The notes under the pieces are model-generated. The model saw only the letters and a list, made by a program, of their open reading frames with translations, did not search any database and was not told the origin of the DNA. A program made the translations under genes and the position numbers. A DNA stretch of 64,000 nucleotides from assembly GCA_934247225.1 (NCBI GenBank), contig CAKQJE010000006.1, forward strand, positions 1-64,000. Reading direction: 5' to 3'. Below are positions 1-9,306 of this stretch, one piece after another; the stretch's first letter is position 1, and every line of letters starts with the position of its first letter. This stretch comes from an uncultured Clostridia bacterium. Lineage in GTDB: Bacteria; Bacillota; Clostridia; Christensenellales; Borkfalkiaceae.

Positions 1-421
1 TTTCGTGGCATAAGGTAAGCCCCGTATCGTCGGACAAATCGACGAGTTTTTCAAGTCCTGCGTAAATTTTGCTTTTACTAAACGGCGCGTTTTTGGAATA
101 AAACGAGAAAATTCTTACGTTTTTCGCGCCTAAAATATTTGCCGTTTCGTAAACCCTTTTTGCTGTTTCAAGATGTCCGTTTAAATCTTCGTCGATATCG
201 ATTTTCCCGAGCGACGAACCTATCGACGATACCTTTATCCCGTAATCGTCGAATATTTTTTTTGCTTCTTTAACTTCGCTCGAAGTCAAAACCGAAACGT
301 TTTTGCCGTTCACCCCGCGAAGTTCGATATTTCCGATGCCGAAGCCGTTTAAAGCCTCACATTGTTCTTTCAAACTGTCGGCATATTCGTCCGCGAAAGC
401 GGATAAAATCAGTTTATTCAT
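1..421 (-). CDS. Sugar phosphate isomerase/epimerase, TIM barrel (3' part outside window)
   Basis: The reading frame starts at the ATG at 421 and is open to the window edge, so only the first 140 codons are visible. It begins MNKLILSAFADEYADSL and continues with a segment containing IELRGVNGKNV, then VSSIGSSLGKID and GAKNVRIFSFY. These are typical of AP-endonuclease-2-like TIM-barrel sugar phosphate isomerases (xylose isomerase-like family). The frame reaches TLCHE, where such enzymes usually place a metal-binding Glu or His. It follows the upstream dehydrogenase gene by only two bases, so it belongs to the sugar operon and probably handles a keto-sugar made by its two dehydrogenase neighbours. 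Substrate unknown. Confidence 0.8.
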   Translation of the reverse strand, partial: MNKLILSAFADEYADSLKEQCEALNGFGIGNIELRGVNGKNVSVLTSSEVKEAKKIFDDYGIKVSSIGSSLGKIDIDEDLNGHLETAKRVYETANILGAKNVRIFSFYSKNAPFSKSKIYAGLEKLVDLSDDTGLTLCHE

Positions 422-423
422 TA

Positions 424-1302
424 TTATAATTCAATTTTATCGACTTTTTCTTCGTTTCCGCTATCCATTGATCTTTGAATTGCATTAAGCACGAAAACGG
501 GGGCTATGAAATCCTCGTAAGAAAGGCGTTGATTTTCGCCGCTGAGGAGTCCGTAAAACTCTTCGAGTTCGATTTTGAAGCACGGACTGTCTTCGTTAAT
601 CGGGAATTCCCCGCCGTGAACGTGATGTTCGGAAACTCTCATAACATAGTAGCACGAATAATTCCCGTCGACGTACAATCCCGTAACGTCATAGTCCTTA
701 TATCTGAATAAAACCGTAAGTTTATCGGCGTTTTTATAAGCTTTCACGCTTTCGGGATAATAGCCGAAAACAGCGGACAAAACGCCTATAAGGTGTTCGG
801 AATAGAAGAAAAAGTTGCCGTAATCGTTAGTCATATTCACGGGGCAGCGAACGTAACCCGAAAGGGTTTTGCCGTCGAAATTTTCTTCGCGTTCCTTTTT
901 AAGCGTTTTTACGAGATCGTCGTGTACGCAGCACGAACCGCCCGTGAGCTTAACGCCCGCAGCCTTACATTCGCGCGCAAGTTTTAACGCGTCGCTTTCC
1001 GAAATCGAAACGGGCTTGTCTATAAACATAGGCACGCCCGATTTTATGTACGGCGCGGCATATTTATAATGATTGTCGCCGTGGCGGGCGGTAACTATCA
1101 CGCCGTCGACCTTGCCGACTTCTTCGTCGTAAGTTTTCATAGCTTTAACGCCGTATTTTTCGGCGAGTTTTTCCGCGGCGGCTTTATCGTCGCTGTAAAC
1201 GCCCGAAACCTCTAAATCCGCGTATTTTTCGTTCCCCTTCATAAATCCGAGAAACATATCCGCATGAGAATTTTCGCAACCTAAAATAACAATTTTTTTC
1301 AT
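424..1302 (-). CDS. Gfo/Idh/MocA-type oxidoreductase
   Basis: This 292-residue protein opens with KKIVILGCENSHADMF, a Rossmann-fold start in which the usual GxGxxG is relaxed to GCENSH. The Gfo/Idh nucleotide-binding hallmark FIDKPVS (about residues 92-98) supplies the EKP-type lysine as D-K-P. GFO/IDH/MocA enzymes oxidise or reduce sugars and inositols with NAD(P), often in two-step epimerisations. The C-terminal half (YSEHLIGVLSAVFGYYPESV) fits the substrate domain. It is shorter than the usual 330-390 residues, so the second domain is compact. It lies 36 bases after another member of the family and two bases before the isomerase. The atypical glycine motif makes cofactor use less certain. 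Confidence 0.8.
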   Translation of the reverse strand: MKKIVILGCENSHADMFLGFMKGNEKYADLEVSGVYSDDKAAAEKLAEKYGVKAMKTYDEEVGKVDGVIVTARHGDNHYKYAAPYIKSGVPMFIDKPVSISESDALKLARECKAAGVKLTGGSCCVHDDLVKTLKKEREENFDGKTLSGYVRCPVNMTNDYGNFFFYSEHLIGVLSAVFGYYPESVKAYKNADKLTVLFRYKDYDVTGLYVDGNYSCYYVMRVSEHHVHGGEFPINEDSPCFKIELEEFYGLLSGENQRLSYEDFIAPVFVLNAIQRSMDSGNEEKVDKIEL

Positions 1303-1338
1303 ATTCTTTTTCTCCGCCGATCAGGCGAAAACCCTTCT

Positions 1339-2337
1339 TTAAATGTTTATCTTTTTGCCGTCGGACTCGTACATTTTAAGTATGAGTTTAACGGTTTTCG
1401 AGCCTTCGTAAAAATCAATCGGGAATTTTTCGCCTTTTTCGAGACAGTTATAATATTCGTTTATAAGGTTCTGATGCCCCACGCCCCATTCTTCCTTGCC
1501 GAAAATGGGCGTTCCGTCGGACTTGGTGATAAATTTCCCGTTGATTATGAGATTATCCCCCGAAAGTTCCGCAGTGTCGTCGCCGGCATGGAACATGGAG
1601 ATAATCGTGAAGCAGTGCTTCGCGGCGTTGGTGGCGTTTATTACGAAATTTCCGCCGTTTTTAAGCGAAAACAGACCGTACGCCGTGTCTTCGACATCGA
1701 TTACGCCTTGAAGCGAATTGTTCGAACAGTGCGCGATAACATTTTCAGGCATTCCGCAAAACCATTGCAACAAATCGAGCGAATGTATCGCCTGATTTAT
1801 CATAACTCCGCCGCCCTCGAACTGTTTTTTGCCGCGCCAGGGTCCCGAGGCGTAATATTCCTCGTCTCTTTGCCAGACGAGATTAGCCGTCGCCGACGTG
1901 ATTTTCTTGCCCTTGAAAAACTCTCTGAGATACAAAACCGAAGCGTTATAACGATTCTGAAAGCATACGCCGAGCGTTGCCGACGAGTTTTTGACGGCTT
2001 TTTCGATTTCGTCGAGCTGTGAAAGGCTTATCGCGAGCGGCTTCTCGCAAAGGACGTTCACGCCCGCGCCGAGAGCCTTGCAGACAACTTCCGCGTGAAG
2101 ATAATGCGGCAGACAGATATGTATAACGTCGAGTTCGCCGCTTTCTATCATTTCCTTATAATCGGCATATTCTTTCGCGCCGAGGTTAAACTCCGCGTTG
2201 ATTTTTTTGCGTTTTTCCTCGTCTATATCGCAAATCGCGACAATTTTTTGCCCGCGATTCAAAATCGCCCTTATGTGAAGCGGAGCGATCGCTCCGAGTC
2301 CCGCTATGCCTACTCTCATGGTTTCTTTGCGATCCAT
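1339..2337 (-). CDS. Gfo/Idh/MocA family dehydrogenase
   Basis: The product is about 332 residues. I place the start at the ATG at 2337 (MDRKETMRVGIAGLGAIAP), just after the stop of the upstream gene and behind a GAGAAAG ribosome site. An upstream in-frame start at 2358 would overlap the GH127-like gene, and an ATG at 2319 is also possible. The NAD(P) motif GIAGLGAIAP and the family signature LCEKPLAIS (Lys of the EKP catalytic or cofactor triad) are both present. The C-terminal part carries GGGVMINQAIHSLDLLQWF, which holds the conserved histidine-aspartate pair of active members. Together with the next gene it likely oxidises and re-reduces a sugar released by the GH127-like enzyme. Confidence 0.9.
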   Translation of the reverse strand: MDRKETMRVGIAGLGAIAPLHIRAILNRGQKIVAICDIDEEKRKKINAEFNLGAKEYADYKEMIESGELDVIHICLPHYLHAEVVCKALGAGVNVLCEKPLAISLSQLDEIEKAVKNSSATLGVCFQNRYNASVLYLREFFKGKKITSATANLVWQRDEEYYASGPWRGKKQFEGGGVMINQAIHSLDLLQWFCGMPENVIAHCSNNSLQGVIDVEDTAYGLFSLKNGGNFVINATNAAKHCFTIISMFHAGDDTAELSGDNLIINGKFITKSDGTPIFGKEEWGVGHQNLINEYYNCLEKGEKFPIDFYEGSKTVKLILKMYESDGKKINI

Positions 2338-2345
2338 ATTCTTTC

Positions 2346-4172
2346 TCACTTTTGCCAAACCGCTATATCGCAGTTTTCGTCGTCGTAATTTTTTCCCGCC
2401 GAAGAATAATCGACAAGCGTTATTTCGTTTTCTCCCGCCTTGACTTTCAACGCGAGATTGCTTTTAAACAATTGATTCTTAACCTTTTTAAAAGATACCG
2501 CTTCGCCGTTTTTAAACTTTTTCGCGATCGGAACGTCGATATCGTCGAAGCGTTCGTCTCTCGCAAGAACTATCGCGCCTTTATAAAAAGCCGTTTTCCC
2601 GTTTTTGACGACGGCTTTAAGCGGAGCTTTCCACGTTAGCGAAATCACGTCGTTTTTCCACTCCTTTTCAACGGAAATATAGCCGTTAATCGACTTATAC
2701 ACGCACTTTTCGCCGTTAATCATAACCGCGAAATCCTCCGCGTAAGAGGGAACTCTCAGCGATATTTTAAAAGATTTTCCGCCTGCGTTCACTTTTATTT
2801 TCGCGCCGCTCTGCCGATAAGGAGAATAGGGATCGGCGGTCGTTTTTATCGATACTTTATCGCCTTTATATTCGGTTTTCAGTTCCGCGCCGATATAAAG
2901 ATTGACAGAAAACCCGTCCTTTTTCTTGGTTAAAGCCGAAAGAGAGAAAATAGCCGTTCCCGCGCCGCCGATAGCCGCGCAGCAGCCGTAAGATCTGCCG
3001 TTTTGAAGTTCTCTGAACCCTGCGACTCTTCTTCCTCTTCTGCCTTTTGTAAGCGGACTGTAACTGTCGAACGGAAAAGACTCGTGTTCGACAAGGATAA
3101 GATTATCGCCTATCCATTTTCTGCCCTCCGCTTTTTTCATCGTCTGGTTTTCGTCGTTTACCGCGCCGAAAAGCGCATTCAGACCCGAACGTTCTATGAT
3201 TTCGGCGTATTTTGCTTTGCCCGTTACCGAGAAAAGCTTTGCGGCGAGTTTCATAAAAGTTACCGTTACGCAAGTTTCCTGCATAACGCCGTCCGTTTCC
3301 TCCGTCTGTTTCTCGGAAGAATTGTCGAACAGCTCGTGCGTACAGCCCGAACAACCTATAATCGTATAGTCGGTTTTAACGACCATATCAACGAAATTTT
3401 CCGCGGCTTTAAGATACTTTTTCTCGCCCGTGACTTTATAATATTCTAAAAGCCCCTCGAAACAACTAATCATTTCGTAAGCTTTCGTATGCGTAAATTG
3501 ATAAGGGTATAATTTTTTGTCGAGACAAAGCTCGATTATGTTCATATCCGAGCAGAACCCGAGATCGACGATATATTTCGAAAAATCGAGATATCTTCTT
3601 TCGCCCGTGATTTCGTAAAGCCTGACGAACGGCTCTAAAATCGAACAGGAATTAAGCCCGCCGTAAATCTGCGAAGTGTCGAAAATACTCTTTTCCTTTC
3701 CTTCGCCTACGTGTGCGAGAATGTGATCCGCGCACCCTTTAAGCGCGTTAATCACCTCTTTTTTAAGGCGTTCGCTTTTGCAGATATCCAGGAAATATAT
3801 AAAGCCGAGCATTGCATATTTTCTCGACCACATATCCCACCCTAAAAACTCTTTTTCTTCGGGATAAGAAGAAATTCTGCCCGATTTTTCCTTAACGGAC
3901 AGCATATCTTTGATCGATTTAACGATTTCGGCGTATAATCCCGCGCTTGAAGAAGCCTTATAAGTAAGGCACGCGCCGCGCATCATTTTCCCCCAGAACT
4001 CGCCGCGCCAGCCGTTGTCGTCGTCATAATGAAATCTGAACTGATCGACGAGGAGCTTCCAGGTCGATTCGTCGTCGTATTGTTTTTCTATCGTATAAGC
4101 TATAAGCTTACCCGCATATCCTTTGGGTTTGATTTCTCCCGCCTCGGGGAATTTTAAAGCAAGATTTTTCAT
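2346..4172 (-). CDS. GH127-type glycoside hydrolase (beta-L-arabinofuranosidase-like, DUF1680)
   Basis: This 608-residue protein has no signal peptide and so should be cytoplasmic. The first ~400 residues form an alpha-barrel of the DUF1680/GH127 kind, followed by beta-rich domains. The catalytic set known from the GH127 beta-L-arabinofuranosidase HypBA1 (Glu338, Cys340, Cys417, Cys418) can be matched by spacing to E299-T-C301 and C397-C398 (YGCCAA). GH127 uses a zinc-bound cysteine as nucleophile and cleaves beta-L-arabinofuranosides. Relatives in GH146 and other DUF1680 subfamilies act on other pentose linkages, so the sugar is uncertain. A strong terminator separates it from the lipoprotein gene before it, and the dehydrogenase follows with about 8 bases between stop and start. 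Confidence 0.8.
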   Translation of the reverse strand: MKNLALKFPEAGEIKPKGYAGKLIAYTIEKQYDDESTWKLLVDQFRFHYDDDNGWRGEFWGKMMRGACLTYKASSSAGLYAEIVKSIKDMLSVKEKSGRISSYPEEKEFLGWDMWSRKYAMLGFIYFLDICKSERLKKEVINALKGCADHILAHVGEGKEKSIFDTSQIYGGLNSCSILEPFVRLYEITGERRYLDFSKYIVDLGFCSDMNIIELCLDKKLYPYQFTHTKAYEMISCFEGLLEYYKVTGEKKYLKAAENFVDMVVKTDYTIIGCSGCTHELFDNSSEKQTEETDGVMQETCVTVTFMKLAAKLFSVTGKAKYAEIIERSGLNALFGAVNDENQTMKKAEGRKWIGDNLILVEHESFPFDSYSPLTKGRRGRRVAGFRELQNGRSYGCCAAIGGAGTAIFSLSALTKKKDGFSVNLYIGAELKTEYKGDKVSIKTTADPYSPYRQSGAKIKVNAGGKSFKISLRVPSYAEDFAVMINGEKCVYKSINGYISVEKEWKNDVISLTWKAPLKAVVKNGKTAFYKGAIVLARDERFDDIDVPIAKKFKNGEAVSFKKVKNQLFKSNLALKVKAGENEITLVDYSSAGKNYDDENCDIAVWQK

Positions 4173-4206
4173 AGTATTTTTTTCGGTCGTTACCGATTTT
4201 TTATCC

Positions 4207-4232
4207 GCGGCGGGGCGTTTCCGCCCCGCCGC
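4207..4232 (-). terminator. Strong GC hairpin between lipoprotein and GH127-like gene
   Basis: An 11-bp GC-only stem with a four-base loop (GCGGCGGGGCG, TTTC, CGCCCCGCCGC) lies 50 bases after the 913-residue lipoprotein gene. It has no long U-run on the minus strand, so it may reduce read-through or protect the upstream mRNA end rather than stop transcription completely. Confidence 0.6.
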
Positions 4233-4283
4233 GAAACAAAGTAGTGTTATATTGTTTTTACTGTTTTCGCTTTCGCGAAATTA

Positions 4284-7025
4284 TTATGCGTTCCAGACCA
4301 CTCCGCTTGCGGAAACGCTCCAATTTCCTATCTGAGTGTATCCCGCTTCCGCCATATCGGCTAAGGTATCGTAACGATATGCGTTCTTCCAGTGGAATAC
4401 TTCTATAGTTCCGCTATCGTTTACCACGGGGTTCAAAGTCGTTCCGTCGAGCGAAACTTTCGCCGCTTCCGCAAAATCGACGAAGTCGTTAGCTGCGTAA
4501 ACAACGATCTGATTACTCATATTCAGAGCGTGAACCCTGCCGTTCGTCGCCTTGGGCGCGACGACATACAAATTCTGATATACCGTTCTCATTTGTCCGT
4601 GCCACTGATTATCGGGAGCCGTTCTTCCGTAATAAGCAGTCGTACCGACCGTGGAGAAGAATCCAACGCACGCGGTTTCGCCTGCGGCAGCCGCACTTGC
4701 GGACGTTGCGGGATATTCGATAACGACTTTATTAAATCTGAAATATACGCTTTCTTTTGCTCCGAACAATGAGAAATTCTTCGTCCAGCTTTCAATACCC
4801 TTAGCAAAAGAAATATAAACGTTTTCAACGCTTACGCAAGTTGCATAATGCGCAAACACACGTCCTATCGTCCAGGAACTTGCTTCAGCGGTAATATCGG
4901 TGAACACAACGTTTTTAATAACCGTTAAATCGGATAAACTGCTTCCCGAGATCGTACCGAAGAATCCGTACGAGTTACCCGCGCGATAACCGATTATTTT
5001 ATGACCGTTTCCGTCAAACACGCCGACAAATCCTGCCGCCTTATTTGGCGTATTGTCGGAATTCGCAACATCTTCCGTAAGCATATCCGTCGGAGCCTTT
5101 GCCGTAGGATTAAAGTACGGATACAAATTGTCGTAATAAGTATACCGCTTATCTCCGTTAAAATCGATTTTTGAATAATCGATATCGGCATTCATAATGA
5201 AATAACCCGTTACCGTCTTTCTGTCGGCGGTAAGTCTGATATCTTCGAGATCGTCAGCGGTATTTATTACTTTCGTGTAAGCGGTTACGTTGGATAAAAC
5301 ATAGCCGTAAGTGTCGGTGCAAAGGGTGAGCGAGCAAACTGTCGAAGTCTTGCTTTCGGTGAACATTCCGCCGAGCTTACCGTTTGCAAAGGTAAGAACG
5401 TGATCCTCGCCTTTATAAGTCTGCTTCGCTTCCGTAATCGCATCCTCTCCGAAAAGCTCGGTGAGATATGCGTGCCAGCCGTCGATCGCGGAGAAATAAG
5501 TAATCGCGGTTTCGTCGGTAATAACGGGGCGGATAACGGTTACGTCAAAAGTCTTTGTAACCGTGCCGCGATTACTCGGGAGCGTATAGGAAACGGTTAT
5601 AACCGCCTTACCCGCTTTAACGGCTTTAATTCTGCCGTCCTCGTAAATCGCAACGTTCTGATCATCCGAAGAAATATTTACGACTATCGCCGAGCCGTTT
5701 ATCGTTACAACGGGTTCGTATGCTTCTTCTACGTTGTAGTTTTCGCCGCCGAAACTTGCTATTGTGTAAAGAGTCATTTCGTTTGCGAGAACGTTCTCGA
5801 CGATGGTCGTTACAACTTCGCCGCATTCGCATTTGCCGATCTCGCCGCTTTCGGTCGTCTCCCAGACGGTTGCGCTATGAGCGGTTACGCTGTTTTCGTC
5901 GCGTACGCCGCAAAGCGAACATTCATTCCAATGAGAAGAACTGTCTTTACCGACTTTCGTGAAAGTATGCGCGCCGTATTCGCCGTACTCCGCGCCGCAG
6001 ATACCGCACTTCGCTTTTGCCTGACAGGTCGGATTTCCGCCCGAATGAGTTTGTCTATTGTTTTTAGTGTGGCAAACGTTGTATTCCATGGAATGCGTTC
6101 CGTCGCCGTTATCCACGAACGAATAAGCTTCGTCTGCATGGTTTGTCATATCCGTCGATCCGTAAGAAACTCCGCAAAGCTTGCATACGGCTTTTAACTG
6201 ACATGTTGCCGTGCCGCCGGAACAAGCTTCGTTTGCTTCCGCAACGGCATTGCAGCATTTGTACGCTTTTTTATGAGTGCCGTCGTTGTTAGCCGTATAA
6301 ACGAATTCTTCCTTACTCGCATGATTTTTAGGATCAACTTCGCCGTATTTTTCGTGGCAGACTTCGCATTCTGCTTTTTCGAGGCAAGTTGCCTTTCCGC
6401 CCTTATGCGCGCCGTATTCGCCGTACTCCGCGCCGCACAATTTACATTTTGCCTTTTGCAGGCAAGTAGCTTCGCCGCCTTCGCAAGTCAGATTTTCTCT
6501 GACGACGGCGTTGCAGCATTTATGTACTTCGTTATGCTTTCCGTTACCGACGGAAACGAAAACAGTTTCCTCGCTCGCGTGATTTGTCTTGTCAATATCC
6601 CCGTATTCCTGTCCGCAATCGGAGCAAACGGCTTTTTCTTTACAAGTCGGAGTTCCGCCCGTGTGCGAACCAAGTTCGCCGTATTCGCCGCCGCACGATT
6701 TGCATTTTGCCTTTTCTTCGCAAGTAGCCTCGCCGCCCGCGCAATCTTCTGCGGCTTCGGTTACGACGTTACAGCACTTATGCGATTTTTTGTGCGTTCC
6801 GTTGCCGTTGGAAACGTAAACGAATTCCGCGCTTGCGTGGTTTTCGGGATTAAGTTCGCCGTATTCCTCGCCGCACTCGTCGCATTTTGCCTTTTCGGTA
6901 CAAGTCGCCGTGCCGCCCGAATGCGTGTGAGTCGGATCGACCCCGCCCGCGTCGGAACAAGCGACAAATGCCGACATCGCGATGAGCATAATTGCACTCA
7001 TCATAACAATTAGTATTTTCTTCAT
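4284..7025 (-). CDS. Surface lipoprotein with seven CxxC modules, Ig-like domain and GLUG-like C-terminus
   Basis: This 913-residue protein has a lipoprotein signal (hydrophobic run ending FVAC, Cys23). Residues ~35-400 carry seven copies of a module built on TCxxKAxCxxCGxEYG, spaced by HAS...GTH...KCCN stretches. The paired CxxC motifs could bind metal or form disulfides. Next come a Big_2-like bacterial Ig domain (~430-520) and a long C-terminal domain with FDGNGHKIIGYRAGNSYGFFGTI, a GLUG-like repeat signature. This C-terminal part is collinear with the next lipoprotein (7125-9287), which lacks the CxxC modules, so the two are paralogues. The likely role is glycan binding or surface adhesion. 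No catalytic motif is visible. A good AGGAGG site precedes the start. Confidence 0.8.
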   Translation of the reverse strand: MKKILIVMMSAIMLIAMSAFVACSDAGGVDPTHTHSGGTATCTEKAKCDECGEEYGELNPENHASAEFVYVSNGNGTHKKSHKCCNVVTEAAEDCAGGEATCEEKAKCKSCGGEYGELGSHTGGTPTCKEKAVCSDCGQEYGDIDKTNHASEETVFVSVGNGKHNEVHKCCNAVVRENLTCEGGEATCLQKAKCKLCGAEYGEYGAHKGGKATCLEKAECEVCHEKYGEVDPKNHASKEEFVYTANNDGTHKKAYKCCNAVAEANEACSGGTATCQLKAVCKLCGVSYGSTDMTNHADEAYSFVDNGDGTHSMEYNVCHTKNNRQTHSGGNPTCQAKAKCGICGAEYGEYGAHTFTKVGKDSSSHWNECSLCGVRDENSVTAHSATVWETTESGEIGKCECGEVVTTIVENVLANEMTLYTIASFGGENYNVEEAYEPVVTINGSAIVVNISSDDQNVAIYEDGRIKAVKAGKAVITVSYTLPSNRGTVTKTFDVTVIRPVITDETAITYFSAIDGWHAYLTELFGEDAITEAKQTYKGEDHVLTFANGKLGGMFTESKTSTVCSLTLCTDTYGYVLSNVTAYTKVINTADDLEDIRLTADRKTVTGYFIMNADIDYSKIDFNGDKRYTYYDNLYPYFNPTAKAPTDMLTEDVANSDNTPNKAAGFVGVFDGNGHKIIGYRAGNSYGFFGTISGSSLSDLTVIKNVVFTDITAEASSWTIGRVFAHYATCVSVENVYISFAKGIESWTKNFSLFGAKESVYFRFNKVVIEYPATSASAAAAGETACVGFFSTVGTTAYYGRTAPDNQWHGQMRTVYQNLYVVAPKATNGRVHALNMSNQIVVYAANDFVDFAEAAKVSLDGTTLNPVVNDSGTIEVFHWKNAYRYDTLADMAEAGYTQIGNWSVSASGVVWNA

Positions 7026-7084
7026 ACTTTCCTCCTATTTTTAAGCGATTATATCGCAAAATATCTTGTTTTTATTTTCTTTGT

Positions 7085-7112
7085 AAGTCCGACGAATTTC
7101 TCTGTCGGACTT
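7085..7112 (-). terminator. Terminator between the two paralogous lipoprotein genes
   Basis: A perfect 9-bp stem (AAGTCCGAC / GTCGGACTT) with a ten-base loop lies 13 bases downstream of the 720-residue lipoprotein gene. It probably separates expression of the two paralogues. Confidence 0.65.
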
Positions 7113-7124
7113 ATTTCAAAAAAA

Positions 7125-9287
7125 TCACTCCGCCCAACTTATTCCGTCGGAAGTAACCCTCCAACCGCCTACGTTAGTTATTTTGTTTGCGATCATATCC
7201 GCATAACTTTCATAGCGATAAACGTTTGCCCAATGATAAATCCTCTGATTTCCCGAAGAATCCGCAACGGGGTTGCGCGTTTTATCGTCGAGCTTAAACG
7301 TTGCTTTTTCCGCAAAATCGGCGAAATCGTTGGAAGCATAAACCGACATTCCGTTGTATTGGATAAGCGGCATAACCCTGCCGTTGGCGGCTTTGGGAGC
7401 GATAAGGTAAAGCCCCTTTATCGAGAATTTCGCCATATATCCCGGGTATGTCGGATAATCCACATAGTAATTTGTGGTACCCGCGCTGCCGAAAATACCT
7501 ACGGACGCTCCGCCCCAACCGGGAAGCGCGTCTTTTTCATAAGTCGCGTCGGTTTCGATAATGCAGTTTTCGAATGATTTATCCGTCGAATCCGCACCTG
7601 CGAAAAGCATGCAGTTTTTGGTTCTTACATAGTTATCGTCCGAAAGGTTGCCCGTTTTTATCGAAAGATACACGTTCTGCATTTTTACGTTCGCGGCATA
7701 CTTTGCAAAAACTATACCTACCGAATAAGCGGGATATAAGTCAACGTCGGTAAATGCTACGTTTCTTACGGTTGCAGCCGAAATGGTTCCGAAGAATCCG
7801 TAAGAATTGCCCGCGTGGAAGTTCTTTATTTTGTGTCCGTTACCTTCGAAAATACCCGTAAATCCGGCTACTGCTTTGCTTGACTCTATATTGGTAAGCA
7901 TATCCGTTGAACCAAGCACGCCTGCCGAGGCATAGTAAGGATAGAACGTATCATAAATTGCGACGCTTCCCGTCGTTGCGGTCTGCCCGTCGCCGTTTAT
8001 ATCGAGCGAGGACATATCCACGTCGTTTTTCATGACGACGTAACCCTCTATGGTTTTTCTGTCCGCGGTAAGTCTGAAATCGAGAAGATCCTCCGCGCTT
8101 TTTATTATGAGCGCGCAACCTTCGAGATTGAATTTATAACCGTAGTTTTCGCCGAGAACGGTAACCGAAAATCTCGATATGCCCGATTTATCGGTCTTAA
8201 CGCCGAGGACTTTTCCCGCTTTCGAAACGTCGAGCGCGCGCCCGTCCTGCTCGGCGGAAGATATTCCGCCCGCGAAAAGTTCGGTTAAAAGATTTTTGCC
8301 GTTATACCTTATTTCGCCGTTTAAAGCCGAGAAATCGGGGATTATCTCGCCGTAATCCGCAACGGGAAGAATAACGTTTACGTCAATGTTTTTGCTGATT
8401 TTCGTTTCGCCGTTATAACAATACAGTTCGATAGACGTAACGCCGCGTTTTTTGGCGGTCAGAACGCCCGTTTTCGCGTTATATTCGACTATTTCTTCGT
8501 TTTCGACGTTTATTTCGGCTGTTTTTTCAACGCCGTCGACGTCTATCGACGGGTTCAATTTCCATTCGGTTTCGTAAGTTTCGCCTTCGAAACTTCTTAT
8601 CGTGTAAAGATCGACTTCGTCGGGAACGGGTTTTCCGTCCGCATAGAAGTTTGCGTTATGAATTACGTTGATCGAAATTTCGCAGGTTAAAAAGTCGGAT
8701 TTTACGTCGCGCCATTCCGCGGTTGCGGTAACGGCGGTCGCGCCTGCTTTTATGGGTTTGAAAACGCCGTTTACGACTTTTCCGACCGTTTCGTCCGATA
8801 AAACGTAATTTATTTCGGCGTCCCGATAATATTTTCCGTTAAACAGAACTTTACCCGAAATATCCGCCGAATGAGCAAGGTCGACCTGAATTTCGTCGCC
8901 CGCGTCGATTTCGAGGATCGGGAGATATCCGCCGAGCGAAACCGTGACGAGACAATCGGCTTTTTTGCCGTCGCATTCGGCGGTTATCGTTGCCGAACCG
9001 ACTTTATTCGCGGTTAAAAGCCCCCATTCGTCCACGGAAATTATATTTTCGTCGCTCGAAGTCCAGGCGCAAAGAACGGTATTGTTTCCGTCCGTCGCGC
9101 GGAGAGAGTGAGTTTCGCCGAGCGTGAGCGACACCGAAGTTTCGTCGAGAACGACTTCGTTTATCGTCGGACGGGACTCCGACGTTCCGGAATCGGAATT
9201 ATCGCCCGTTTTCCCGCAGGACGCAACGAAAAAGGTCATAAAGAATATTGCCGTTAAACTTATCAAACAAAGTATTTTTCTTTTCAT
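7125..9287 (-). CDS. Surface lipoprotein with bacterial Ig-like domains and GLUG-like C-terminus
   Basis: This 720-residue lipoprotein has a signal ending FVASC (lipobox Cys24). Residues ~40-115 match a Big_2 domain (LTLGETHSLRATDGNN, KVGSATITAECDGKKADC), and two further Ig-like segments follow to ~310. The C-terminal ~400 residues align end to end with the C-terminus of the neighbouring 913-residue lipoprotein: shared RLTADRKT, FxGNGHKI, AGNSYGFFGTIS, APKAxNGRV, and a final tryptophan-containing tail. The ~170-residue block around the GNGHK motif resembles GLUG-type surface modules. Probably a glycan-binding or cell-wall-displayed accessory protein of the sugar locus. The substrate cannot be read from sequence. 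Confidence 0.8.
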   Translation of the reverse strand: MKRKILCLISLTAIFFMTFFVASCGKTGDNSDSGTSESRPTINEVVLDETSVSLTLGETHSLRATDGNNTVLCAWTSSDENIISVDEWGLLTANKVGSATITAECDGKKADCLVTVSLGGYLPILEIDAGDEIQVDLAHSADISGKVLFNGKYYRDAEINYVLSDETVGKVVNGVFKPIKAGATAVTATAEWRDVKSDFLTCEISINVIHNANFYADGKPVPDEVDLYTIRSFEGETYETEWKLNPSIDVDGVEKTAEINVENEEIVEYNAKTGVLTAKKRGVTSIELYCYNGETKISKNIDVNVILPVADYGEIIPDFSALNGEIRYNGKNLLTELFAGGISSAEQDGRALDVSKAGKVLGVKTDKSGISRFSVTVLGENYGYKFNLEGCALIIKSAEDLLDFRLTADRKTIEGYVVMKNDVDMSSLDINGDGQTATTGSVAIYDTFYPYYASAGVLGSTDMLTNIESSKAVAGFTGIFEGNGHKIKNFHAGNSYGFFGTISAATVRNVAFTDVDLYPAYSVGIVFAKYAANVKMQNVYLSIKTGNLSDDNYVRTKNCMLFAGADSTDKSFENCIIETDATYEKDALPGWGGASVGIFGSAGTTNYYVDYPTYPGYMAKFSIKGLYLIAPKAANGRVMPLIQYNGMSVYASNDFADFAEKATFKLDDKTRNPVADSSGNQRIYHWANVYRYESYADMIANKITNVGGWRVTSDGISWAE

Positions 9288-9306
9288 CTGCCTTTTCCCT
9301 CCCGTT

